Source of the DNA: Syntrophus gentianae
GTDB taxonomy: Bacteria; Desulfobacterota; Syntrophia; Syntrophales; Syntrophaceae
Length of the DNA stretch: 64,000 nt
Assembly (NCBI RefSeq): GCF_900109885.1
Contig: NZ_FOBS01000017.1
Span: 16,133-80,132 of the forward strand
Direction: 5' to 3'
Made by a program: the position numbers and the translations under genes
The notes under the pieces: generated by a model
The model's input: only the letters and a program-made list of their open reading frames with translations
Database searches by the model: none
Told to the model about the DNA's origin: nothing
Shown: positions 45,848 through 54,811 of the stretch, piece by piece
Layout: each line of letters starts with the position of its first letter
How positions within the stretch are numbered: position 1 is the first letter of the stretch

Positions 45848-46195
45848 ATGGAAATTATAGAGATGTTGGAAAGGGAACAGATGCGTGGAGATATTCCCGA
45901 TTTTCGGCCCGGGGACACGATCCGCGTTTTTGTGCGCATTATTGAAGGTTCGAAGCAGAGAATCCAGGCTTTTGAAGGGGTGGTCATCCGTAAGAAAGGC
46001 GGGCTTTCCAATGCTAATTTCACGGTAAGGAAGATTTCGTATGGAATCGGTGTGGAGAAAACGTTCCCCATCCATTCCCCTTCCATCGACCGGATTGATG
46101 TGGTCACCCGCGGCCGTGTGCGCAGGGCGCGTCTCTATTACCTGAGAGGCCTCCAGGGCAAGAAAGCGCGGATTAAAGAGCTGAGAAAAGTCTGA
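45848..46195 (+). CDS. rplS: 50S ribosomal protein L19
   Basis: The 115-residue protein has the L19 pattern: [43 protein letters not shown], and [31 protein letters not shown] precedes the ATG. The upstream leader is structured, so its level may be regulated. Confidence 0.98.
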   Translation: MEIIEMLEREQMRGDIPDFRPGDTIRVFVRIIEGSKQRIQAFEGVVIRKKGGLSNANFTVRKISYGIGVEKTFPIHSPSIDRIDVVTRGRVRRARLYYLRGLQGKKARIKELRKV

Positions 46196-46223
46196 TCCTT
46201 TTCAAAAAATCTGAAAATCGGGG

Positions 46224-46850
46224 ATGAACTCTTTCGAAGAGGAAGCTTATCAGAAAGGCTATCGGGTCATTGCCGGAATTGACGAAGCGGGAAGGGGACC
46301 GCTGGCAGGACCGGTCGTCGCCGCTGCAGTGATTCTTCCCCGTGGGTATTGCAACCCTGAGATCACGGATTCAAAGAAGCTCTCCGCGAAGAAGCGGGAG
46401 AGGCTCTACGAAGTGATCAAAAAAGAGGCCCTTGCCGTGGGTGTCGGCGTGATGGAGCCCCACAGGATCGATCAGGTCAACATCCTCCAGGCAACCCTTT
46501 TGGCGATGGCAGAGGCGGTCGAGGACCTTTCTTCGCCGCCCGATTATCTCCTTGTGGACGGGCTCCACCGCGTTCCTCTCGACATTCCCCAGAAAACCGT
46601 CGTGAAAGGAGACGCCTTGAGTGTCTCCATCGCCTCCGCTTCGATCATCGCGAAAGTCTCACGGGATCAGATCATGGAGATTTACCACCGGCAGTTTCCC
46701 CAGTATAACTTCCTAAAAAACAAGGGATACGGCACGCGGGAACATCGCGAAGCCATCCTTTCCCATGGTCTCTGCAAGATTCACCGGAGATCCTTCAAAA
46801 CAACTCCTCCAAAACCCCCCTGCCTGCAGACCGCTGATCTTTTTGATTGA
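46224..46850 (+). CDS. rnhB: ribonuclease HII
   Basis: The 208-residue enzyme removes RNA from RNA-DNA hybrids and single ribonucleotides. The catalytic motif GIDEAGRGPLAGPVVAAAV (Asp-Glu at about 19-20), then DSKKLSAKKRERL, LLVDGLH and VVKGDALSVSIASASIIAK, are typical. It follows rplS by 28 bp and is followed directly by yraN. Confidence 0.97.
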   Translation: MNSFEEEAYQKGYRVIAGIDEAGRGPLAGPVVAAAVILPRGYCNPEITDSKKLSAKKRERLYEVIKKEALAVGVGVMEPHRIDQVNILQATLLAMAEAVEDLSSPPDYLLVDGLHRVPLDIPQKTVVKGDALSVSIASASIIAKVSRDQIMEIYHRQFPQYNFLKNKGYGTREHREAILSHGLCKIHRRSFKTTPPKPPCLQTADLFD

Positions 46851-46857
46851 TGGCGCC

Positions 46858-47226
46858 ATGCAGAATCTACAAACGGGAAAAATCGGCGAAGAAATGGCCG
46901 CGGCCTATTTAGAGGCAGCCGGTTACCGCATCCTGGAGCGGAATTACCGCTGCCCATTCGGGGAAATCGACATCATCGCGCAAGAGGGCGACACCCTTGT
47001 GTTCGTGGAAGTAAAAAGCCGGCGCTCCGAAAACTACGGGCTTCCCCAGCTTGCCGTCGGCCCAGAAAAGCAGCGGCGGATCTCCAAGATTTCCCTCTTC
47101 TATCTCCAGAGTCACCGTCTGGAGCCCTCTGATGTGCGTTTCGATGTGGTCGCCATTCTCCTGCGCCCGAAAAATCCCTCCATTGAACTGATCAAGGATG
47201 CCTTCGAACTGGCCTACGGTCGGTAG
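46858..47226 (+). CDS. YraN/UPF0102 family endonuclease-like protein
   Basis: The 122-residue protein has the UPF0102 core: GEEMAAAYLEAAGYRILERN, then GEIDIIAQEGDTLVFVEVKSR with the Asp and Glu-x-Lys of a restriction-endonuclease-like active site. Its cellular role is unclear. ATG 46858, 7 bp after rnhB, was chosen over a longer frame inside rnhB. This rnhB-yraN pairing is very common. Confidence 0.9.
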   Translation: MQNLQTGKIGEEMAAAYLEAAGYRILERNYRCPFGEIDIIAQEGDTLVFVEVKSRRSENYGLPQLAVGPEKQRRISKISLFYLQSHRLEPSDVRFDVVAILLRPKNPSIELIKDAFELAYGR

Positions 47227-47300
47227 CCGTCTTTCTCACCAAGCCTTTCTAAAAAGATCAAGTCTTCCGGGCCAAAAAGCTGCCCTTCAAAACTGGGGAA

Positions 47301-48092
47301 CTATTGAATGAGCCGCCTGTGCATGCTGGCCAGAGCCATCGGGAAAAGGATCAGGCAGAAGAGGGTGAGATAGAGGAGCCCCCAGAGCAGAGAGACGTCA
47401 AAACGGCCAAATCCGAGGGAGCGGACCATGTTGACCAGATGGGTCAGGGGCAGGGCATAGGCGACAAAACGGGCCCAGGAAGGCAGATTCTCCAGGGGGA
47501 AGAAGGTTCCGCTGAAGAGGTACATGGGGGTAATCAGCAGAAAAATCGGGAGATTGAAGAGGTCGATCGTTTTGACCTTGCCGGTGAAAATCATGCCCAG
47601 GGAACCGAAGGCGATGCCGCCGAGAAAGGAAAGGGGGAGGATCAGCAGACCGGCGGGGTAGCTCACCAAGCCGAAGAGGCTGATGACGGCAAGCATGACG
47701 AGGGTGGCCAGAAACGATTTTGTCGCCCCCCAGAAAATTTCGCCGGTGATGATCTCTTCGAGGGTCAGCGGGGTCGCCATCATGGCGTCGAAGGTTTTCT
47801 GGTAGTACATTCGGACATAGGAACTGTAGGTGTTTTCGAAAAAGGCGTTGTTCATGATGTTGATGGCCAGAAGGGCCGGGGCGATGAACTGGACATAGGT
47901 CACCTGCGAGCCGCCATAGGAGATTTTGCCGACGAGGCCGCTGAGGCCGATTCCAAAGGCGAGGAGATAAAAAAGAGGTTCCAGCAGAGGGGGGAGAAAA
48001 CCGACCTTCCAACTCTGACGGTTCACCACGAGGTTTCGATACCACACCTTCCAGAAGCGCCGGGATATGTCATAGGGCTTGAAGGGGCTCAT
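47301..48092 (-). CDS. ABC-2 type transporter permease
   Basis: The 263-residue membrane protein has about six helices in the ABC-2 (NodJ-like) arrangement, starting with a cytoplasmic segment and LLEPLFYLLAFGIGL, and ending near LILFPMALASMHRRLIQ. It forms an exporter with the ATPase encoded upstream; their genes overlap by 4 bp (ATGA). The substrate is unknown. Polysaccharide or drug export are both common for this class. Confidence 0.9.
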   Translation of the reverse strand: MSPFKPYDISRRFWKVWYRNLVVNRQSWKVGFLPPLLEPLFYLLAFGIGLSGLVGKISYGGSQVTYVQFIAPALLAINIMNNAFFENTYSSYVRMYYQKTFDAMMATPLTLEEIITGEIFWGATKSFLATLVMLAVISLFGLVSYPAGLLILPLSFLGGIAFGSLGMIFTGKVKTIDLFNLPIFLLITPMYLFSGTFFPLENLPSWARFVAYALPLTHLVNMVRSLGFGRFDVSLLWGLLYLTLFCLILFPMALASMHRRLIQ

Positions 48093-49024
48093 TCTCTCAA
48101 CTCTCTGCCCGCCAGTTTCAGGAAGACATCCTCCAACGTCGCCATGCGCAGGACGCAGCCGTCATGACTGCAGAGGGAAGAGATCTCATGAAAGAGCGCA
48201 TCCCGGTTGTCCCCGTAGATCAACAAGCGATGCCCCAGATTCTCGAAGCTCAATCCCTTCTTTTTTACGAAATCCAGGAGCGCCGCCTCCGGTTCCGCCA
48301 CCTCGATCACGTCGTGGCCCACATGGGTCCGGATCAGATCCGCCGGCATTCCTTCCACGAGGATGCGCCCCTTGTCCATAATGATCAGCCGGTCGCACAG
48401 CCGGGAGGCTTCATCCATGTAATGGGTCGTGAGGAGAATGGTCAACCCCCTTTTTTTCAGCTCCTCCAGCCGCTGCCAGACGGAGTGCCGTGACTGGGGA
48501 TCGAGCCCGGTGGTGGGCTCGTCGAGAATCAGGAGATCGGGGTCGTTCATCAGGGCCCGCGCGAGGACCAGGCGGCGCATCATTCCCCCGGAAAGCTCGA
48601 TGACCTTGTCATCCCGACGGTTCCTCAGGGCGATGAAAGCCAGGAGCTTTTCCGCCCTTTCCCGGGCGAGCGGCCGAGGCAGGTTGAAGTAGCCGGCGAA
48701 GATTTCCATGTTCTGGAAGACCGTCAAATCGGGGTCCAGGTTGTTCTCCTGCTGGCAGACGCCGATGCGGGCCTTGATCGAGCGGAGATCCTCCCGCACA
48801 TCCAGCCCGAAGATTCGCAGCGTTCCGCCGGTCATGGGGGAAAAGCCGTAAAGCATGCGGATGGCCGTCGTCTTGCCGGCGCCATTGGGTCCCAGGATGC
48901 CGAAGCATTCCCCGGGCAGAACGGCAAAGGAAATATCGTCCACGGCGGTGAAAGAGCCAAAGCTCTTCCGCAGATGGGACGCCTCAAGGATCGGCGATAA
49001 AGACGGCACTTTCCGGGTATCCAT
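48089..49024 (-). CDS. ABC-2 type transporter ATPase
   Basis: The 311-residue ATPase has Walker A GPNGAGKTTAIRML, the Q-loop CQQENNLDPDLTVFQN, signature ELSGGMMRRLVLARAL, Walker B LLILDEPTTGLDPQSR and the H-loop TTHYMDEA. The C-terminal extension (about 225-311) is typical of the NodI/drug-exporter type. It pairs with the downstream permease gene. Confidence 0.93.
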   Translation of the reverse strand: MDTRKVPSLSPILEASHLRKSFGSFTAVDDISFAVLPGECFGILGPNGAGKTTAIRMLYGFSPMTGGTLRIFGLDVREDLRSIKARIGVCQQENNLDPDLTVFQNMEIFAGYFNLPRPLARERAEKLLAFIALRNRRDDKVIELSGGMMRRLVLARALMNDPDLLILDEPTTGLDPQSRHSVWQRLEELKKRGLTILLTTHYMDEASRLCDRLIIMDKGRILVEGMPADLIRTHVGHDVIEVAEPEAALLDFVKKKGLSFENLGHRLLIYGDNRDALFHEISSLCSHDGCVLRMATLEDVFLKLAGRELRE

Positions 49025-49138
49025 ATTCGGAATAAAAATAAAGAAATAAAGAAGGAACTTTAGTTGAATGTTTTTTGGATATACAACAACAGCGGGAAAC
49101 AGGAAAGAAAAGATGAGGGTGCTGTCCTGAAATTCTTT

Positions 49139-49792
49139 CTACAGGGTCACCAGACCTTCGCGAATGGCATATTTGATCAGTTCCGCCGACCGGCTGATAT
49201 TCAATTTCTGGGCGATGTTTCGGCGATGCGTTTCTACCGTCTTTACGCTGACATAGAGGTGGGAGGCGATTTCTTTTGCGGTCATTCCTTCCGCCATGAG
49301 CTGCAGCATCTCCCGCTCCCGCGCGGTTAACGTAGGGGCGCTGTCCTGAGCGGCATCCGATGAGGAAGTTTTGGTGATGTAGCTTTTGACGACGATATCC
49401 GAAATCATCGGGCTCAGATAGGTATGATCGTCAACAACTGTCTTGATGGCCTTGGCGAGCTCTTCAAAGGCGCAGTCTTTCAAAAGGTATCCGGAAGCGC
49501 CGGAGGAAAGCATCCCCGATACGAATCGCCGGTCTGAATGCATGGAGAGGGCGATGACCTTGATGCCCGGAATGCTGTTCACGATTTCCCGGGTCGCATC
49601 GATGCCGTTGAGGTCCGGCATGGAGATGTCCATGATCACGACATTGGGCTTGAGTTCTTTCGCCAGTTTGATGGTTTCCCTGCCGTTTTCGGCCTCTGCG
49701 ATGACCTTCATGCCCGTTTGGGATTCAATCAGCGTTCGAAGTCCATCCCGAATGATTTTGTGATCGTCAGCGAGGATGACCGTAATTGCCAT
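49139..49792 (-). CDS. NarL/FixJ-type response regulator
   Basis: The 217-residue protein has a receiver domain with acidic pair DD at about 9-10, phosphoacceptor Asp in VVIMDISMPDLNG (about 54), Ser/Thr in ALSMHS and a Lys in YLLKD. A LuxR-type HTH follows (LTAREREMLQLMAEGMTAKE). It lies 14 bp downstream of the kinase gene and is its cognate regulator. Targets are unknown; the exporter genes lie next in the same direction. Confidence 0.95.
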   Translation of the reverse strand: MAITVILADDHKIIRDGLRTLIESQTGMKVIAEAENGRETIKLAKELKPNVVIMDISMPDLNGIDATREIVNSIPGIKVIALSMHSDRRFVSGMLSSGASGYLLKDCAFEELAKAIKTVVDDHTYLSPMISDIVVKSYITKTSSSDAAQDSAPTLTAREREMLQLMAEGMTAKEIASHLYVSVKTVETHRRNIAQKLNISRSAELIKYAIREGLVTL

Positions 49793-49806
49793 GTTCTACT
49801 CTCCCT

Positions 49807-51126
49807 TTAAAGACCCTCTTTTGTGCCGTGGGGTGCAACGAGGGTAAAATGCGTTCCTTCCCCCCGTTTTGAATGAATCTGGAGTTGACCACCGAGATTC
49901 TTCAGTCGCTCATGAATGCTGAAGATGCCGAATCCTCCTCTCCAATCCAAGGGGGTTCCGATTTTTGATACTTCGAATCCGGCGCCGTGGTCGATAACCT
50001 CAATTTTGATCTGTTTCCGGCTTGTTCTGAGGATGACTTCCGCTTCTTCCACTCCGGCATGCTTCACCACGTTCATGAGAAGTTCCCGGGTTGCCTGTAG
50101 AAGAAGGATTTGCAGATCCTCATTAATGGATATAAGATCCCTCTTCCCTTTATAATGAATCCTGAGGTTATGTTGTTCACCAAAGTATTGCATTAACCAT
50201 TCCAACGCCGCATTCAAGCCCAGTTCATAAAAGACCGGCGGACTCAATTTGGTCATCAGGGAGCGGGTTTCCTTGATGGCCTGTTTGACGAAGCCCTGAA
50301 TTTCTTCAAGCGCCTCGGCGAACCCGCTGTAGGAGGCCAGGGCGTGGAGCATTTCCAGCTTGATCCGTGTGATCGCCAGGGTCTGGCCGATGTGATCATG
50401 AAGCTCGGTGGCAATCCGCCGCCGTTCCCGCTCTTCCGTGGTGATCAGGGCCGATGTCAACGCCCGAAGCTGTTCATGGTCGGAATAGATGTTCTTCTGT
50501 GTTTCCTTGTGCTCTGCAATCTTCTTCCGCAGGGTCTTGTTGATGGTGGCCAGTTCAGCCGTACGATCGGTGACACTTTTCTCCAGTTCCTGCCGGAGGG
50601 CCTCTTCCTTCTGTTTATGTTCACGAAGGTCGGTCAGAACGGAAATCAAAAGAGGGGCATTCCCGTTGGAATTACCGTAGAAGGCCGTATCGAGCCGTAT
50701 CGGGAGACCGGATGTCGACTTTGGAATCCGCAGCTGAAGTTCTAATTGCCGTTTGCCCTTGCCCGTTGAGCAAGTCTTTAAATGCGTCAAAAAATTGTAC
50801 TGAGACGCCTTGGAGATAAAGCGGAGGAAGGATTTCCCCTGAAGAAGGCGGGTATCCCCTTTGCCCAGCAGGAAGGCGCCTGTGGGGTTGATTTGAAGAA
50901 TGTGCGCCTCTTCATCAATGAGCATGCAGCCGACAGGTGCACAATTAAAAAATTTTTCCGGCAATTTTATGTCCTGGTATTCCTTTCCGGATTTTGTTGA
51001 AATGACTTCTTCAAAGGGCCGAATTATGCCTTTTTGTTCCGCATCCCGTGAGGGTTCACGTAAGCACAACAGGGAATATGAGTCGGCGGAAGAGGCTGCC
51101 TTGGATATCCGGGGATTTCTTATCAT
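49807..51126 (-). CDS. soluble PAS sensor histidine kinase (NarX/DegS-type HisKA_3)
   Basis: The 439-residue protein has a PAS domain (about 55-175; CAPVGCMLIDEEAHILQINP), a coiled coil (about 180-230), and the HisKA_3 dimerisation region with phospho-His in ELHDHIGQTLA (about 241-251). An HATPase domain ends it (LLMNVVKHAGVEEAEV, DHGAGFE, GGFGIFSIHER). No membrane helix is seen, so it senses a cytoplasmic cue. The N-terminal 40 residues are poorly conserved, so the start could be later than ATG 51126. Confidence 0.92.
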   Translation of the reverse strand: MIRNPRISKAASSADSYSLLCLREPSRDAEQKGIIRPFEEVISTKSGKEYQDIKLPEKFFNCAPVGCMLIDEEAHILQINPTGAFLLGKGDTRLLQGKSFLRFISKASQYNFLTHLKTCSTGKGKRQLELQLRIPKSTSGLPIRLDTAFYGNSNGNAPLLISVLTDLREHKQKEEALRQELEKSVTDRTAELATINKTLRKKIAEHKETQKNIYSDHEQLRALTSALITTEERERRRIATELHDHIGQTLAITRIKLEMLHALASYSGFAEALEEIQGFVKQAIKETRSLMTKLSPPVFYELGLNAALEWLMQYFGEQHNLRIHYKGKRDLISINEDLQILLLQATRELLMNVVKHAGVEEAEVILRTSRKQIKIEVIDHGAGFEVSKIGTPLDWRGGFGIFSIHERLKNLGGQLQIHSKRGEGTHFTLVAPHGTKEGL

Positions 51127-51690
51127 AGTATGTTCTTAAATTAATTGAATGACCGCCTGTAGCGTGTCCGTAAAAAATTTAAACCCTGCTGAGATCTTCG
51201 AAACAGAAAAAGCGCATTTTCGAAAGAAGCAGGTTATGAAAAATGTGTATCTCAATATTCATGCCGAAAGAAACATTTTTATAAATAAACCTGAAAATAG
51301 GAACCATTCCTGGCAAGAAGATTGGATAGAGTCAAAAAAAGCGATTTAAAAAAGGTAGAAAAGATTGCTGGAGCCTGACGGTCATTACGCAACAGACAGT
51401 TACAACCTTCATACGGTTGCGGCGCCATCTTGCTAAAGGAAACAGGGGGGACCTCATGATCCCACATTTGTTGTAAGGAAAAACCCTGACGTATGCGGAG
51501 CGACAATTTACTGACAGAGCCTGAAGCATCATCAATTACACCCAAGAGATCCGCCACTTACGAATGCTATTCTACTCGAATTTTATTTATGGTCAAGATA
51601 ATTTTTAGGAATATTTCGTAGAATGTGTCCGTTTACTGTCTTAGAATTTAAGAAATCGGTAGAGAAAGAGAAAAAGGAGAATAAGGGAAA
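51127..51690. other. 564-bp spacer without a supported gene
   Basis: It separates the kinase gene from the divergent beta-CASP gene. Short open frames occur (for example 51279-51557, minus) but lack ribosome sites and family motifs. The middle is GC-richer and unlike its flanks. I cannot say what it holds. Confidence 0.4.
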
Positions 51691-53040
51691 ATGCTTACGC
51701 CTTTCAAGTTGACCCATCTAGGTGGGGAATCCTGTGTCACCGGATCATGTCATCTGGTGCAGGCAAATGGACTGAACATCCTCGTGGATTGCGGGATGGT
51801 GCAGGGGGGAGACCGGGCGCTTTCCCTGGACGACTGGCCGGTCCGCCCGCCACAGATCCATTATATCCTTCTGACACACACCCACATCGACCACATCGGG
51901 CGTCTGCCGGAACTGGTGCGACGCGGGTTCCGCGGAGAGATCCTTGCCACCCACCCGACAAAGGCCCTCCTGATTCCCATGCTCCACGATGCCCTGAGCT
52001 TCTCCGATTGGGGGGAAGAGGAAGCCACGGCTGTGATCCGCAAGATCGATGAACTCAGCTGGGGATTTGAATACGGGGAACCCTTCGCCTTGAAGAACGG
52101 CCTCCGCTTTACCTTTTCCCGGGCGGGTCACATCCTCGGTTCCGCCTTCGTCCACTTGGAATCGGAGAGCCCCCATTCGTCCATCCTCTTTTCAGGGGAT
52201 CTGGGTGCAAAGGACACACCCCTTCTTCCCGATCCCGATCTTCCACCGGCCTGCGATCTGCTGGTCCTGGAATCCACTTATGGGGACCGGTTTCATGAGA
52301 GCCGCTCGGATCGCGTCGAACGGCTGGGCCAGGTTCTGGTGCGGGCAGTCTCCGACGGCGGCAAGGTCTTCATCCCGGCCTTCGCCCTGGGAAGGGTCCA
52401 GGAGCTGCTCTATGAACTGAACCAGCTCCACACGAACGAAGTCCTGAAGGACAAATTCCCCCAGCTGGCCAAACTGCAGCGCATTCCGGTCATGGTGGAT
52501 TCACCCCTCGGCCTCGAGTTGACGAAGATCGCATCGAACCTTTCCGAATACTGGGACAGGGAGGCGAAGGCCCAATTGAGACAGGGAGACCATCCCCTGA
52601 ATTTCAACCACCTCTATGCCGTGGCGAACCACAAGGATCACCTGAAACTCCTGGAATCGCCGGGACCGATGGTGATTCTCGCGGGAAGCGGCATGTGCAC
52701 GGGCGGGCGCATCGTGGATCACCTGAAGGCGGGAATCGAAGACCCCAGAAACGACATCGTCTTCGTAGGGTATCAGGCCCACGGCACCCCGGGGCGGTAC
52801 ATCCAGGAGTATGCCGGAAAACCCGGGGGATATGTGGAACTGGAAGGGGAGAGGTGTTCTCTTGGGGCGCGGATTCACGTCCTGGGGGGATATTCGGCCC
52901 ATGCGGACCAGAAGGAATTGATCGAATGGGTCCAGTCCATGCCGGAGAAACCCGGGAGCATCAAACTGGTCCACGGGGAGGCGGGGGCAAGGAAGGTATT
53001 GGGGGATGACCTGAGAAGCCGGGGGTATGAGGTGGCGTGA
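51691..53040 (+). CDS. beta-CASP metallo-beta-lactamase RNase-like protein
   Basis: The 449-residue protein has the metal-binding motif HTHIDHIGRL (about 62-71), AGHILGSAF, SGDLG, the beta-CASP insert with MVDSPLGLE and GSGMCTGGRI, and the C-terminal RMMBL part with GGYSAHADQ and HGEAGARKVL. It is related to bacterial RNases and CPSF-like nucleases, so it probably cleaves RNA. AAGGAGAATAAGGG precedes ATG 51691. Its last codons (RGYEVA, stop) are echoed at 56105-56215 and 57929-57958. Confidence 0.9.
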   Translation: MLTPFKLTHLGGESCVTGSCHLVQANGLNILVDCGMVQGGDRALSLDDWPVRPPQIHYILLTHTHIDHIGRLPELVRRGFRGEILATHPTKALLIPMLHDALSFSDWGEEEATAVIRKIDELSWGFEYGEPFALKNGLRFTFSRAGHILGSAFVHLESESPHSSILFSGDLGAKDTPLLPDPDLPPACDLLVLESTYGDRFHESRSDRVERLGQVLVRAVSDGGKVFIPAFALGRVQELLYELNQLHTNEVLKDKFPQLAKLQRIPVMVDSPLGLELTKIASNLSEYWDREAKAQLRQGDHPLNFNHLYAVANHKDHLKLLESPGPMVILAGSGMCTGGRIVDHLKAGIEDPRNDIVFVGYQAHGTPGRYIQEYAGKPGGYVELEGERCSLGARIHVLGGYSAHADQKELIEWVQSMPEKPGSIKLVHGEAGARKVLGDDLRSRGYEVA

Positions 53041-53041
53041 C

Positions 53042-53083
53042 TTTTTAGTCCATAAACAGGTCAAGTGTCCATGGGCAAAAAAA
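53042..53083. repeat. 40-bp dispersed repeat, copy 1
   Basis: The core TAGTCCATAAACAGGTCAAG, then TGTCCATGGGCAAAAAAA, starts 2 bp after the beta-CASP stop codon. Copies 2 and 3 are at 54045 and 56503. Confidence 0.75.
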
Positions 53084-53225
53084 GAGGCCATCCTATTTTT
53101 CAAGCCATTGCCACCCATTTAGCATGGCAAATCATGACTGCCAATCATAATCAGCCCGGATAATCTGGGAGTCCATGTGGAATGCCTATTTCCTCGGATA
53201 ACAAATATGCATGATAGGTGCTGAG

Positions 53226-53651
53226 TCAGTTGCTTTTCCTGACCCAATCTTTTATGAGGGAGATGAAGAGATCAAAATCATCTAGGCGCTTTTTGAAAAG
53301 GCCGAAGACAACTTCGTTGTCCGTCCTTTCATAACGATGGACCAGCAAATTTTGAAACGAAGCCATATTTTGGAAGGTTTTGAGATATTCCTTCGGAATG
53401 ATGCCATTCTCATGGAGAATCTGGAAAATATCCCTGTATCCATAAGGTTCGCGCCAACTGTGGAAGGAAATAAAATGATTGCCTATGTCGATAATCTTTT
53501 CGATAGATAACTGCAGATAGCGCTCGACGAAAGCACGGGCACGGATATCTTCTTCATACTTCTCCCAGTTAATATCTCTCGCATCCCGAAGAGCAGTAAG
53601 GTATTCCCTAAGCTGAGAGATTTTTCTTGATAAAAGTTCCTTGTCTACCAT
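53226..53651 (-). CDS. HepT-like HEPN protein lacking the catalytic arginine
   Basis: The 141-residue protein is of the DUF86/HepT family: a four-helix protein ending in FQNLLVHRYERTD. HepT toxins use an RX4HXY motif to cut RNA. Here the arginine position is Gln100, while His105 and Tyr107 are kept. The gene follows the nucleotidyltransferase antitoxin gene by 13 bp. Loss of Arg may make it inactive or change its chemistry. AGGGG precedes ATG 53651; an upstream in-frame start would overlap the partner gene. Confidence 0.83.
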   Translation of the reverse strand: MVDKELLSRKISQLREYLTALRDARDINWEKYEEDIRARAFVERYLQLSIEKIIDIGNHFISFHSWREPYGYRDIFQILHENGIIPKEYLKTFQNMASFQNLLVHRYERTDNEVVFGLFKKRLDDFDLFISLIKDWVRKSN

Positions 53652-53664
53652 AATTCCCCTGGGG

Positions 53665-54021
53665 TTAACCGGGAATCTCCCGGAAAAGATATCTTGTGTC
53701 CAGATACTCTGTTCGAGCCTGTACCTCCTGGCGGATGCGTTCCTCCGGATCGTTTTCACAGATCAGACGGCCGTATTTCAGTATCTGATGCTGAAGAAGA
53801 GGCGTCGCCTGTCCGAAAACAATCAAATCGACATCCCGCTGCAGCAAGCTGGAAAGTTCTGTCTCCAGCGCAAGGCGTTCGCTTTCGCTTAAACGCTTCT
53901 TTGAAACAATCGCCAGATCCAGGTCGCTGCCGCGATGGTCTCTGCCGGTAGCCGTCGATCCGAAAAGATAAACCGCTGCGATTTTTCTTCTTCTCCGGAA
54001 AAAGGAAATCAGATCTTTCAT
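53665..54021 (-). CDS. MntA-like minimal nucleotidyltransferase antitoxin
   Basis: The 118-residue protein has the nucleotidyltransferase motif GSTATGRDHRGSDLDLAIV (GSx10DxD) and a third acidic strand VDLIVF. In the HepT/MntA system this partner adds AMP groups to HepT and blocks it. Order (antitoxin first) and spacing (13 bp) match the system. The start is ATG 54021, with a weak ribosome site; a longer upstream frame enters the dispersed repeat. Confidence 0.85.
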   Translation of the reverse strand: MKDLISFFRRRRKIAAVYLFGSTATGRDHRGSDLDLAIVSKKRLSESERLALETELSSLLQRDVDLIVFGQATPLLQHQILKYGRLICENDPEERIRQEVQARTEYLDTRYLFREIPG

Positions 54022-54044
54022 GGGGTGCTGTCTCACTGTATAAT

Positions 54045-54086
54045 TTTTTAGTCCATAAGCAGGGCAAGTGTCAATGGGCAAAAAAC
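54045..54086. repeat. 40-bp dispersed repeat, copy 2
   Basis: TTTTTTAGTCCATAAGCAGG, then GCAAGTGTCAATGGGCAAAAAAC. Similarity to copy 3 continues to CCCAAAAACTGCC at about 54097-54110. It lies just upstream of the mntA-like gene. Confidence 0.75.
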
Positions 54087-54111
54087 AAGATGTCCGCCCA
54101 AAAACTGCCAG

Positions 54112-54346
54112 TTATTTGCAGGACTTCAGAAATTCTAAGTATCTTTCACGGGACATCCCCGCAGTCTGCATGTTTGACAGAATAATGTCTGTATCGATTT
54201 CTTTGTAGGTGGGGATGACAACAGGCCTGTTAACCGCCTGGCTTTACATAAGCTCGATGATCCCCGACTTGTCGGTCAAAAGTGAATCCATCTTTCAGAA
54301 AGATGCTCTCAAGCACCTTCCAGTGGATCGGGGTTATGCGTGGCAT
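54112..54346 (-). pseudogene. hicA: HicA toxin gene with a frameshift
   Basis: The minus strand reads MPRITPIHWKVLESIFLKDG, FTFDRQVGDHRAYVKPGG and stop, then in another frame AVNRPVVIPTYKEIDTDII and MSRERYLEFLKSCK. Joined, this is a complete HicA mRNase of about 78 residues. One frameshift in a GGCGGTTAAC stretch breaks it. It overlaps the end of hicB by 13 bp. The toxin is probably dead, while the antitoxin gene is intact. Confidence 0.75.
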
Positions 54347-54660
54347 TCCTGAGCTTTTTCAGTGTTGATATAGAAAGGGATCGGTACCTCGATATAACTG
54401 GTTGATGTGAGTTTACGTGCTGTGCTTGGTGGGTATGCGGGCTGAAATCCACATTCTTTTAGAACCGCGTCAAGGGTCCCGCGTTCATGGCAGGAAAGAA
54501 AGAACAGGGTTAAGGCTTCTGCAAGGTTCTTTCTGGCTTGCTCTTCCGTTTCTCCTTGAGAAGCCACATCGAACACCGGGCAGGAAGCCACAAACCATTT
54601 TTGTCTTTTCTTGATTCTGGCCGGCACGGACAGGCTGATTTGTACGGCAACCTTTCTCAT
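54334..54660 (-). CDS. hicB: HicB-family antitoxin
   Basis: The 108-residue protein has the HicB RNase H-like core: KKRQKWFVASCPVFDVASQG and ETEEQARKNLAEALTLFF, then a C-terminal tail. It should neutralise HicA, encoded just downstream but frameshifted. Order here is hicB then hicA, the reverse of the most common one. AAAGGAGA precedes ATG 54660. Confidence 0.83.
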   Translation of the reverse strand: MRKVAVQISLSVPARIKKRQKWFVASCPVFDVASQGETEEQARKNLAEALTLFFLSCHERGTLDAVLKECGFQPAYPPSTARKLTSTSYIEVPIPFYINTEKAQECHA

Positions 54661-54811
54661 TCAGGAAATCTCCTTTGAGGTTATTGCAATCATACCGATT
54701 CTGTTGAAAAATTCAAGCTGTTCCGAATCCGCAAGATAAACGGCAGGGTAGCTGCCGTGGTCCATCTGTCGGCGGAAAATTTGGTCAGAGCAACTGGGGG
54801 CCTGTCCCTAT

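Noticed and set aside
51279..51557. 92-codon minus-strand open frame in the spacer before the beta-CASP gene
   Set aside because: No ribosome site, no recognisable domain, unusual composition.
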